From positions 1 to 28,838 of the forward strand of contig JADGJG010000235.1 of assembly GCA_027596195.1 (NCBI GenBank): a stretch of 28,838 nucleotides of DNA, read 5' to 3'. Both the position numbers and the translations under genes were made by a program. The stretch comes from Podochytrium sp. JEL0797 (lineage: Eukaryota; Chytridiomycota; Chytridiomycetes; Chytridiales; Chytriomycetaceae). Below are positions 9,156 through 18,567 of the stretch, piece after piece; position 1 is the stretch's first letter, and the number at the start of each line of letters is the position of its first letter. The notes below the pieces were generated by a model. It was not told where the DNA came from and did not search any database. It saw nothing but the letters and a program-made list of their open reading frames with translations.

Positions 9156-11029
9156 TCATCCCGCCAAACAAGCAATCAAAGCAGCCCCCTGCCCACTTCC
9201 ATCCTGCGCCCTCATCAACTCAATATTCTCTGCCGAAATCCCCAAAATCTCTCTCAAAGCGTCCCTCATGCGCGACTGATAATGCGGATACAACTCAAAC
9301 AAACTCCCATCGACTCCCACCGTCACCCCGTTCCCACTCAACCGATGCATCTTGGTCACGACCGCAGCGATCCCACAGGCGGCAAGACGGGCGCTACGCA
9401 GGCCAATCATTTCGACGATGGATTTGACGAGTTGACGGTCCAAGAGTGTGGTGGTTCCACGGGGGAGGTGGAGAAGGTCTTGGAGGACGGTTTCGACGTC
9501 CGAGAGGGCGTGTGAGTGGTCACGTTCAATGCGGGACATGTAGGCGGTTTCGAACGCGTCTTTGGTGGTCAAGAGGGTTGGATTGAGGGACGCGATGCTG
9601 GCAAACAGCTCGCCGGTTTGGTGCAGGTCCACGAGGACGAGGCGCACGATTTCGCCGAGGTACATTCCGGAAATAAGTTGTTCGAACGTGTAGGAGCCAG
9701 GACGTGGGGTTTGGCGGTCCAGGTCGAGGTCGTATTTGGTGCGGGGGATCACAACCATGTTGTCGTCGAACTGGGGTTGTATTATTTGATTGGTTTCAGC
9801 CTAAACTTTCGAAGTGGATCGCAAGAGAAAAACTCACCCCGCCCCATTCCATATTGATCAGCATCTCCTTGATTCCGTCGCGGGGGCCTTTGTACTTGAT
9901 AATGTTTTCCATCTTTTCGACGTATGCGCAGTTGCTGCCGGTTCCAAGAATGCATCCGGCCATTGTGTCGGGCTGAGTGTACGCAAGCGAGATGAGGGTT
10001 CCGGTGGTGTCGTTGACGAGGGCCGTCACGTCAATATTGAGGGCCTAAACCAAAAACAGTGAGCAAAGAGCACGTAGGAAAGAGTGAAAGAAGGGGTTAA
10101 GAGATAGAAGATTGCTTGGCAGTGCTCACCTTTCGATCGAACGCGCTCTTCAACAACTTGACACAGTCAACACCCACAACACCCTCCGCAGTGAACCCTT
10201 TGGTCCAAATCAGCAGCGACCCTTCGTTGATGGACACCTGGTCCACTGGGAACGAGAAGGTGAATCCCAATTTGAAATCGAGGTTCTCCATCTCCGTGCC
10301 TGAATGGTACTGCAGCAAAAAAGTCTCGACGCAATCAGCAATGAAATCAAACAGCTGGTCCCCGGGACCCGTCTTGCACGCGTCCGAAATGACGAATTTG
10401 GACTGGCGAATCTGAGACACGCCGTGGCCGTCGAGCGAGACTTCGCAAACGCGGAAGTTTGTGCCGCCGAGGTCGAGGGCGAGGAAGGTTCCCTTTTCGT
10501 TTCCGGTGGGGCGTTTTGTGACGTGGGTGGGGAGCATTTTGATGTTTGCTAAAATAGATTAAAATTAATATAAAATAAAATTAATAAAATTTAAGGGGAA
10601 TTCATAAACTACTCACACGCGCCGTCCTTCTCGAGACCCTTCCTCATATCGCTCAGCATCTGCTTCACAATCATATTCAGCTTTTCCACCGGCAGATCAA
10701 ACATGGCGTGGAGACGGCGCAGAAGGGCGGAATTGGGCTGGGCGGGGATGGCCGGGCTGCGCTTGGTGCGTCGCTTGAGCATCTTCTTCTTTGGCGCAGA
10801 GATCCCGGCGAGCGTCTGCCACACGGCCGCGAACGTGACGCCTGGTGGGTTGTTAAGTCACTAGGGAATTGCAGCGAATGCCCAGGCGCCACTAGGAGAC
10901 GCCTCCATATGATAACTAGGAGACAACTAGGAGAGACAACTAGGAGAAGCACGCACCCACGCCAAGCCCTGCAAGGAACGTCATCTTGTCCTGCGGCGTC
11001 ACGCCGTCCAACGAAAAGAGCTTGTCCAT
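9156..11029 (-). CDS. Hexokinase with hydrophobic N-terminal anchor
   Basis: Five exons on the minus strand (11029-10957, 10841-10617, 10548-10130, 10044-9838, 9770-9156) encode 512 aa, the usual size of a fungal hexokinase. The enzyme phosphorylates glucose and other hexoses with ATP. Visible motifs, in order, are FLALDLGGTNFRV (phosphate-1 loop), FTFSFPVDQ with EGSLLIWTKGF (sugar binding), LVNDTTGTL (catalytic Asp), GTGSNCAYVE, INMEWG and VGVDGSLFELYP (adenosine region). Residues 17-38 (MTFLAGLGVGVTFAAVWQTL) are hydrophobic and followed by KKKMLKRRTKR, a layout like the membrane anchors of plant-type hexokinases. This suggests binding to a mitochondrial or other outer membrane. A CCAAT box in gene orientation lies at 11105-11109, about 76 bp upstream of the start. 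It converges with the GST gene. Confidence 0.93.
10888..10950. repeat. Short repeat CTAGGAGA x4 in hexokinase intron 1
   Basis: Four copies of CTAGGAGA, three of them as AACTAGGAGA spaced 10-15 nt, lie at about 10892, 10916, 10926 and 10940, immediately next to the intron's donor site. The intervening bases differ slightly, so this is a small degenerate tandem array. Confidence 0.65.
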
Positions 11030-11270
11030 TTTCGCAATGATAACAAAAGCACGTGTCGCCAAGCCGGAAAAATGGGTGGATGGCCAAAAATGCGTCATTC
11101 GCGGATTGGCGAAAGTGCGTGGGATGAACGAGGGGTGAACGCGTGGGAAGAAAGAGATTCCAATTCTTTTTTTTGTATTTCGACAATCTCGTCGTCATCG
11201 TGAATTTAATATTCATTTTTTGTTTAACTCACGGCGAAAGGTTTATTGTGAAAAAATCAAGTAAAAGAAA

Positions 11271-14183
11271 TCACACATCCTTTCCGACACTGTGCCAAAT
11301 GTCATCGGATTGAGGGGAAAACAGGCGCCTCAAATCCATTACAACTTTCTTGAAGCTCCACCATTTTTCATCCATAACAAATTCCACATCTTCATCTGGT
11401 AACCCGTCGTATTTGTAGACTCCCGTGACAAGTCTGACCGTGTCGAGCACTGTTTTCTTGACCCCTTCCACCTCCATCTCCTTTGATTGGTCCAAAAACA
11501 TGAAAAAGTGACGCTTGTCTCCTGCGTGGATACTTTCGGTAGAAGGGGAGTACGTTTCATTGATTTTTGGAAATTCAAGACTCTGTGCATGTGAGCCGGT
11601 TTCGAGATTCTGCGATTCCATTTCTCTTGGATGGATGGATAAGATGGAGCCTCTGCCTGTTGGCTTGATGGATCCTCTCGCACGGGCTCTTTGCTTCACT
11701 TTGACCTCTGGGTTTTGGTGGAAACCGAAATGATCTTCAAGCACTTTGCGATCACCCGGTGTCAGGTCGCGGTCAACATCTTAAAAAAGAATATAAATAC
11801 AAATGAGGTCATTAATAGCGTTAAAATGAGGAGAGAAAAGGAAATGAAAACGCACCACAACAAATTCTCGCCATTTGCAACAACCATTGCGACTCATACT
11901 CTTTCGAAATCGCGTTGAAAACATCAACGAGAAGCGCAATCAACACGTTCAACAGAATGATAATTATGGTAAACTGGTGAACCAGAAATAGGATGACCAC
12001 GAAATTTCCGGCCTCCTTTCGCATCATTTCAAAGTCATCCATCACAAAGAGGAATCGAATGGTCCACAAGACAGCCCCGCTGTAATAATTCCAGTCTTCA
12101 GGGACATCCAGGCCCAGTGCAACGTAGTCTGTTCGTTTCAGGATTGTGTAAAAGGCTGTGGAGAATCCAATTTCGATTGTCACATAGATAACGACCCACC
12201 GCGCAAACCCTCTGCACAAAATAAAGATTTAATGAGCACCCATAAAAAAGCCGAGCACTTACTTTGTGATCATTTTACGCAACACAAGAAGGAGAGGCCC
12301 AACAGTTTTCATTCCGCGCGAATAATACATGATGTGCATCCAGCCAAATAAAGCCCCAACAGCTTGAATTCTAGGAAGCTGGCTAAAATCGATCACAAGC
12401 ACTCTTCCAGCCAACCCCAGAGCAAACGACAACACAACACAGACATAAAATGTGAAGCGAATGAATTCCGCGTCAATATCACCCTTCACCATCACCCACA
12501 CAAAGTCACACCGCGTTTCGACTGTTTTCCAAAATGGTTGTTTGACTTCGCGCAGGTGGCGTGGGAGAAAGTGGGTTCTGCGGTAAAGTCGAACGTAATC
12601 CTGCAAAATATCTATAATGCCTGCGACGGTGAGGACGAAAGACACGACCATGAGACCAAATTGGGCGTTAATGATTTCCTGTGTTGGCGAGGACTTTTGT
12701 CCAGAATCGAGACCAAGGGAAATGGTGAAACAAATTACGGTCACCAAAGACCATAACAGTTTGCGCAAAAAGTACCGGCGCGCATATCTGGAGTGTTTGA
12801 GGGGTTAGAAATGAGAGAAATTGGTTGGAAAGATCAAGAATGGCCTCACGTGTCCCATTTGACTTTCACAATGGCACGGATGATTGGATGGTTGACCATT
12901 TCGTGGTCCCAACTTTCCACAATTTCCGCCAAGAGTGGCTTCGAATAGCCATCGCCTTGGCTATTTTTTTTGCTATAATGGAGTTAATAAAATGACATAT
13001 CGTTGCAAATGAGAACATACTGGTGCAGGATTGGGCAGATGTCGTCAAGTGGCACGCCATAATAGCAAATGTCCTCGCCAAACTCCCACTGCGGCTCTTT
13101 CAATGCCTCCATCAAGGATGCATGTCCAAACGACAATCCAAGCTTTGCTGCTATCTGATTGTGCTTGTTTTCTTGAAGAATGAGTTTCTTTTCGGTGAGG
13201 CTCGTCAAGAAACGGTTCTTGTGGGAAATCAAATCCTTCTCGTTCTGATTGACAATGTAAGCGAACGAATCGCCATATAACCCAAAGTAGGCCAAGATGT
13301 GCAACACATTGTTGCCGTACACGTCCTTGGCGTATAAATTGGCACCGTTTTCGACCAGAAGCTTGATGATTTCCAGTGACTCTCTGCGACTTGCTGCAAA
13401 ATGAAGCGGTGTTGATCCGCAGTACAAATTCGGGTATTTCAGAGTATTTAAAGAGGAAAGGTCTTGAAATGCTACGCCTGTGACTTCAGCGTTTACATCC
13501 GCTTTGGCTTCAAGAAGCGCTTTCACCTGCAAAACCGATGTGTGAATATTCGATATATGTGACAATGCGTGAATTTTAATTTACCACTTCGACCATTCCG
13601 TTTTTGCATGCTTGATGAAGTGGCGTTTCGCCCATGTATTGGTTCCCGTAATTTGTAAAATCCAACTTCAAACCCGTCCCGTGCGCGACATCGATCCAGA
13701 GTACGTCTTTCGTTGTCAGATTCGCGTCCTGGATGATTGCGATCGTGTCTTCAGCGAATTGCTTCACAAGCCAGAACGCAATCTCGGGCTGTTTCTTCAA
13801 GATTGCGACGTGAAGATGCGTTTCGCCGAATGGGCCGCGTTCGCAAATCAGATCTTTGTCGCTCAACATGAGGAGTTTGACTTCCTCGAGATCGCCGACG
13901 GTGATTGCCTGGAGAAGAATCTACTTAGCATGTATCAACTTGGTAGAAGGCACTTTACCTTGCAGGTTGGTGTTTGGAAAAATCCGCTGCTTTGGTCCGT
14001 TAAGGCGCCCTTTCCAGAGTTTGCAAGTTTCACGCGCAAGTCGTGACCGTGATGGTGAGCTTTATCCGACGAGATTGGTTTCAAGATGTTGGCCACCATA
14101 GGCGCCACCTTTCCATGATGTGGGTGCGCTTGGTGGAGGGGATGCGGAGGATGCGGAGGGTGAAGCGGCGGAACGTGATCCAT
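11271..14183 (-). CDS. TRPV-like ankyrin-repeat cation channel
   Basis: Seven exons on the minus strand (14183-13959, 13908-13585, 13526-13021, 12972-12850, 12787-12263, 12211-11856, 11779-11271) encode 855 aa. After a His/Pro-rich N-terminus come at least four ankyrin repeats (GETHLHVAILKKQPEIA, GETPLHQACKNGMVEVV, GSTPLHFAASRRESLEIIK, NNVLHILAYFG). The linker IAAKLGLSFGHASLMEAL resembles the TRPV pre-S1 region. Six membrane spans follow (about residues 395-690), with a pore loop (DWNYYSGAVLWTIRFLF, then VMDDFEMM) and S6 ending LLNVLIALLVDVF. S6 leads into SKEYESQWLLQMARI, a TRP-box-like helix. The C-terminal 170 residues are charged and unlike known domains. TRP channels pass Ca2+/Na+ in response to chemical, thermal or mechanical signals; the ligand is unknown. 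The filter VMDD differs from the animal TRPV GMGD. Confidence 0.88.
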
Positions 14184-14255
14184 TTTTGTGTGACAATTTT
14201 TTTAAGGATACAGTACAACAAAAGGGGGGGCCTCAACAAAAAAATTGAAACAAAA

Positions 14256-15613
14256 TCACACATCCTTTCCGACACTGTGCCAAATATCATCGGATTGGCT
14301 GGAAAACAGCCGCCTCAAATCCATCAAAACTTTCTTAACGCTCCACCATTTGTCATCCATCACAAATTCCACATCTTCATCTGTACCCTACTCATACTTG
14401 TAAACTCCTGTGACAAGCCTGACCGTGTTGCGCACTGTTTTCTTGACTCCTTCCACCTCCACCTTCTTTGATAGGTCCAAAAACATGAAAAAGTGACGTT
14501 TGTCGGCTTTATTATCTTTCAAGGAAGAAGAGTAAGTAAGTAGCCTTCATTGATTTTTGGAACTTCAAGACGTGCATGCGAGCCGGTTTCGAACTTCTGC
14601 GATTCCATTTCTCTTGGATGGATGGATGAGATGGAGCCACTGCCTGTTGGCTTGATGGATCCTCTCGCACTGGCTCTTCGCTTCACTTTGACCTCTGAGT
14701 TTTGGTGGAAGCTGAAATGATTTTCGAGCACTTTGCGATCACCCGGTGTTAGGTTGCGGTCAACACCTGCATAGTTCTGTTAAAGAGGAGGAGGAACAGG
14801 AAAATGAAACCCACCCCAGCAAAGTAGAGCCATTTGTAACAACCATTGCGATTCATACTCTTTCGAGATTGCGTTGAAAACATCAACGAGAAGCGCAATC
14901 AACACGTTCAACAGAATGATAATTATGGTAAACTGGTGAAATAGAAACAGAATGATAACGAAATTTCCAGCCTCCGTACGCATCATCTCATAGTCATACA
15001 TGACAAAGGGAATCGAATGGTCCACAAGACAGCCCCGCTGTAATAATTCCAGTCTTCAGGGACATCCAGGCCTAACGCAACGTAGTCTGTTCGTTTCAGG
15101 ATTGTGTAAAAGGCTGTGGAAAATCCTATTTCCACGGTAACATATATAACGGCCCAACGCGCAAACCCTCTAGAGAATGTACATATTTAATAATCACCCT
15201 ACAAAAAGCGGCATACTTACTTTGTGATCATTTTACGAAGCACAAGAAGGAGAGGACCAACAGTTTTCATTCCGCGCGAATAATGCATGATATGCATTCA
15301 GCCAAATAAAGCCCCAACAGCTTGAATTCTAGGAAGCTGGCTAAAATCGATCACAAGCACTCTTCCAGCCAACCCCAGAGCAAACGACAAGACAACACAG
15401 ACATAAAACGTGAAGCGAATGAATTCCGCGTCAATATCACCCTTCACCATCGCCCACACAAAGTCACACCGCGTTTCGATTGTTTTCCAAAAGGGTTGTT
15501 TGACTTCGCGCAGGTGGCGTGGGAGAAAGTGGGTTCTGCGGTAAAGTCGAATGTAATCCTGCAAAATATCTATAATGCCTGCGACGGTGAGGACGAAAGA
15601 CACGACCATGAGA
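14256..15613 (-). pseudogene. Truncated TRP-channel pseudogene, tandem copy of 11271-12660
   Basis: This stretch repeats the last three exons of the TRP gene, introns included, in the same orientation and with high identity: S1-end to S6, the TRP-box helix and the C-terminal tail. It is broken by an in-frame TAG at 14388-14390 (tail), by a one-base deletion near 15009 just before the VMDDF-like filter, and by loss of everything upstream of about 15613, where the identity stops inside the S2 coding part. Retained introns show genomic duplication. Its stop-codon end lies only 72 bp upstream of the intact gene's start codon, so the copy occupies the place of the live gene's promoter. Confidence 0.9.
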
Positions 15614-15737
15614 CAACGAGCGTTTTTGCCCAAAAAAACGCATGTATTTCCGTAAAAAAACCCGCATTTTTCGCGAAAAAAGCGCATGTTTCTGACCTCC
15701 TGGGAAAGGTTTCAGGGATGTTGCTGTAATTGGCACA
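15614..15737. repeat. A-tract/GCATG repeat filler between the two TRP remnants
   Basis: Imperfect units of an A6-7 tract followed by CGCATG or CCCGCAT recur three times (about 15632-15690), with T-tracts between them. The sequence has no counterpart in the intact TRP gene and marks the breakpoint of the pseudogene. Confidence 0.5.
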
Positions 15738-16075
15738 GATTGACACTGTGCCAAATTTCATCGGATTGACAGGGAAACATGAACTTCGTCGCTCACATCA
15801 GCTTTGGCTTGAAGTAGCGCTTTCACTTAATTCAATGCTATAGAGAAACTTTGCGAATAGGTTCCCGTAATCAATACGAGTTGGACTAATCGCAAGAGCA
15901 TGCAAGTGGATCGAAAATAAATATCACCACGTACCTCCAATAACTTCCAACCCGTTTCCGTAGGGTCCAACACTGCTCCGAGTGGGATCCTGAAACGGTT
16001 TTTGCGAACAACACTTTTTTTTCTTCAAGATCGCGACGTGGATGAGCGTTTCACCGAATAGGCTGCGGAAGCCAG
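15738..16075 (-). pseudogene. Second, strongly decayed TRP-channel remnant (3' end plus ankyrin exon pieces)
   Basis: Three separate pieces match the intact TRP gene. 15740-15775 (GACACTGTGCCAAAT...TCATCGGATT) matches the gene's 3' end at 11285-11315. 15790-15830 (GCTTTGGCTTGAAGTAGCGC) matches the start of ankyrin exon 3 near 13500-13525. 15855-16065 (GGTTCCCGTAAT, AACCCGTTTCCGT, TTCTTCAAGATCGCGACGTG) matches ankyrin exon 2 near 13640-13840. The pieces keep the order of a 3'-truncated or internally deleted gene and carry many substitutions. It is older than the 14256-15613 copy. Confidence 0.72.
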
Positions 16076-16168
16076 GCAATGCGCAAAATTACAGTATGTC
16101 CAGATCCTCGAGTTGAGTTTCATGGATGTTTCGGATCAATTAAAAAAAATACATTCCAAATCTCCACA

Positions 16169-17209
16169 ATGACCGACATTGCGCTTCTCGCCACCATGAC
16201 TGCCTCTTCGACGGACACCACTGGTGTCTGTGCACCCAACAACTGCTCGCCCCAGAATACTGTGGACCGCAACCAGACAACGAACGATGTGACAATGTGG
16301 CAGAGCTCGTTGGGTGCGTTGCTTTAGATGTGAATCGCCAATGGCTAATCTCTCCTTCGCTCTTTGCATGCAGATTCCTCCTGTGGCAATGTGTGGTACG
16401 CTGCGGAGGGAGGATTGGCCACTTGCGATACAAAACTCACACTTGAAACACCACAGGCTCAAAGCGGATTGGTCCGCATCTGGTCCCTACAGCGTATCTG
16501 GGTTCATGATTGAGTATGCCATGCCGCACACTGCAGTCCGTGAGTTGCCTCCACCCGCTGTTCATTTCAACCCAAATTCATAATGGATTCTATTCATTTT
16601 CTCCCCCGCAGTGTCTGCCCTCCAGCTGACTTCGACAGCCGCTGGTCTTCTTCAGTCCCTCGAAGTGTATTCGTGCAGCATGAAGTTCGTCAACAACCAA
16701 AACACGACGGGACGGGTTGACACGTGCTTGTTTGATCCCACGCAAAACGGCGGTCTCGTTTGGGATACGGTTTCAGCCAAATTCATCTTCTCCTTTTCGG
16801 GCGCTAATCCAGCTGGATGCCAGGTTGCAATCGACGAGGTGAGAAACTCACACAAATCCGAAACGAAATTTTCGGAACGAAGGCGCTGAGAAAATTCTCT
16901 GTTATTTATTAGATTCAGGTTTTGGGCGGAACTCCCGGGAATGTGGGCTCAAGCATTGGAACTCCTGCCAGCAGCAGTTCACCGAGCGGAATGTCTGTTG
17001 GTGGATTCGTTGGAATTATTTTCGCCATTCTCTTTGTCGCGGGATTGGTTGGACTGTGGGCCATGAGGCAGCGTAACTTGCGTTTGCGCAAGTTGGTCAC
17101 GAAAATGTTTGAGGAACGGCGATTGATGCATTTGATCAACGAGCGCGCGGGTGCACCTGGTGCTGCGAACGACGAAGAGTTTGAGATGATCAACGGTACG
17201 AGAGTGTGA
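16169..17209 (+). CDS. Single-span surface protein, possible lectin-like ectodomain
   Basis: Best model: exons 16169-16313, 16374-16395, 16457-16539, 16612-16838 and 16913-17209, 257 aa. The N-terminal part has paired cysteines (CAPNNCSPQNTVDRNQTT) and Trp-rich strands, resembling galactose-binding/discoidin-like ectodomains. This is a weak resemblance. A Ser/Gly-rich spacer precedes one clear membrane span (FVGIIFAILFVAGLVGLWAM) and a basic juxtamembrane stretch, then an acidic cytosolic tail. The 22 nt second exon is uncertain. Read without the 61 bp intron 16396-16456, the frame gives a good-looking sequence (VWYAAEGGLATCDTKL) but then stops, so either this intron is real or a one-base frameshift is present. 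No convincing signal peptide is seen, so an upstream exon may be missing. Confidence 0.6.
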
Positions 17210-17244
17210 CTATGAAATCCTGGCTGCAAGCGCTTCAGCTTTTT

Positions 17245-17257
17245 AATAAACTTTATT
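17245..17257. terminator. Overlapping polyadenylation signals of two convergent genes
   Basis: AATAAA on the plus strand at 17245-17250 serves the surface-protein gene. On the minus strand AATAAA at 17257-17252 overlaps the TAA stop codon of the convergent gene. The two stop codons are only 43 bp apart. Confidence 0.6.
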
Positions 17258-18284
17258 CAATATCGGCGAACATGCTCATTTCAGTCTCGCCATAAACCCG
17301 CCCGACGCGAATGCGCCAATCAAGCTCATCCGCAACATCCTCCCACTGCCTTGGTGGTTGTTGATTCCCGTGCTTTCGCCCAGCGCACACAATCGGACTC
17401 AACACGCGCAATCGAACCAGCGTGCAAGAGCTACCCAGAAGAGCTCGCGCTTTCGCCTCCAACAGTCGCGTGACAGTGTTCAAAGGCGTCAGACTGCGAG
17501 AGACGCGGATTTGGATCATGCAAGGCTCATCATCATCCTCCGAATCATCTTCTCCGCCCTCGGTAGTGGAGGGAGGTGGGGTATCGGTGGTAGCGAGTGA
17601 TTGGTTTTGAGGGGACGATGGAGGAGTTTTGGTCGTGTCAAGGCCAGTTGCGGCTTGCGTGGGGGATGGAGCATCCGGCATGAGTATCACACACGATTCG
17701 GGTTGGGAGGGTGGTGTGATGGATTTGAGATCAACCAGCGGCGCGGGAGTCGCGGCCGTTGCATTAGTCAGGGTTGACAGTGAAGAAGAGCTGCCCCATT
17801 TCCCCAGTCTAGCAACTCTTGGTTGACAGGTTGGCTTGGGTTTGATGACCCAAACCCTGGTGTTGATGACGAGTCGGTCGGCAGAGAGGTCTGAGGGAGG
17901 AGGGACCTTCATGATCCCTTTCATGGACTGTGAGGTAGTAGTAGTAGATGGAGTAGAGTGTGCGGTTCCAAAATGAACGCGTTTCTTGTGGTCGTTATCG
18001 ACGAGGGTGGTGTGTGATGACTCTGAGCTGTTGCTGCTGTTGATCTCTACTGATGAAAACACGTCGCAGAGAACTGTGTCAATCGAGATGGGAGGTGGCT
18101 GGGTGCCGAAAAAGGTGGCGCGATTCCACTTCTGTGCCGTGTGCGAATGAGTCATGGGAGGACGATGAGTCGTGCCAATGACTCCGGGAGACTGGATAGG
18201 CAGCAAGTGGAGCGTTGGTAATGCCTGGCGGTAATACACGGCCCGGTGGGTGAGTGAAGATTTCTTGTCGTGGTTGGGGCTCAT
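17253..18284 (-). CDS. Disordered Ser/Thr/Pro-rich protein with RVxF (PP1-docking) motif
   Basis: This single exon from ATG 18284 to TAA 17253 encodes 343 aa. Most of the chain is low-complexity Ser/Thr/Pro. Residues 100-106 read KKRVHFG, a textbook RVxF motif by which regulatory subunits dock on protein phosphatase 1. A more ordered C-terminal part (MIQIRVSRSLTPLNTVTRLL … WEDVADELDWRIRVGRVYGE, given in pieces) follows an acidic EGGEDDSEDDDE stretch. I recognise no catalytic domain. A PP1-targeting or regulatory subunit is an inference from the motif and its disordered surroundings. It is divergent from the PIN-like carrier gene starting at 18568. Confidence 0.68.
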   Translation of the reverse strand: MSPNHDKKSSLTHRAVYYRQALPTLHLLPIQSPGVIGTTHRPPMTHSHTAQKWNRATFFGTQPPPISIDTVLCDVFSSVEINSSNSSESSHTTLVDNDHKKRVHFGTAHSTPSTTTTSQSMKGIMKVPPPSDLSADRLVINTRVWVIKPKPTCQPRVARLGKWGSSSSLSTLTNATAATPAPLVDLKSITPPSQPESCVILMPDAPSPTQAATGLDTTKTPPSSPQNQSLATTDTPPPSTTEGGEDDSEDDDEPCMIQIRVSRSLTPLNTVTRLLEAKARALLGSSCTLVRLRVLSPIVCAGRKHGNQQPPRQWEDVADELDWRIRVGRVYGETEMSMFADIE

Positions 18285-18567
18285 GACGGTGGAGAATGAA
18301 GGGAAGTGGGGCGGTCGGAGGTGCGACGATGAGACAGACAGGGGTATGAAGAGTAAAGAATGCTTTCTTGTGGCTCAATTGGCAGTCAGTCAACGATGTG
18401 GGGGTATGTCCGCTTGTGGGACAAGGGCTAGAAGGGCGGGCGAAATTCGTGAAAAGAAAAAACCCCGCCGAAAGCGCAGCCGTCTTTATTCACTTGCGAG
18501 GGCCCCCGCGTCAAATCATTATTAATATCTCGTCGTTCTATCTCCTTGTCGAGTTCAACTGTCAGTA

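Noticed and set aside
15614..15700. A-tract/GCATG repeats considered as a CRISPR-like array
   Set aside because: Only about three imperfect short units, no regular spacers, and a eukaryotic context.
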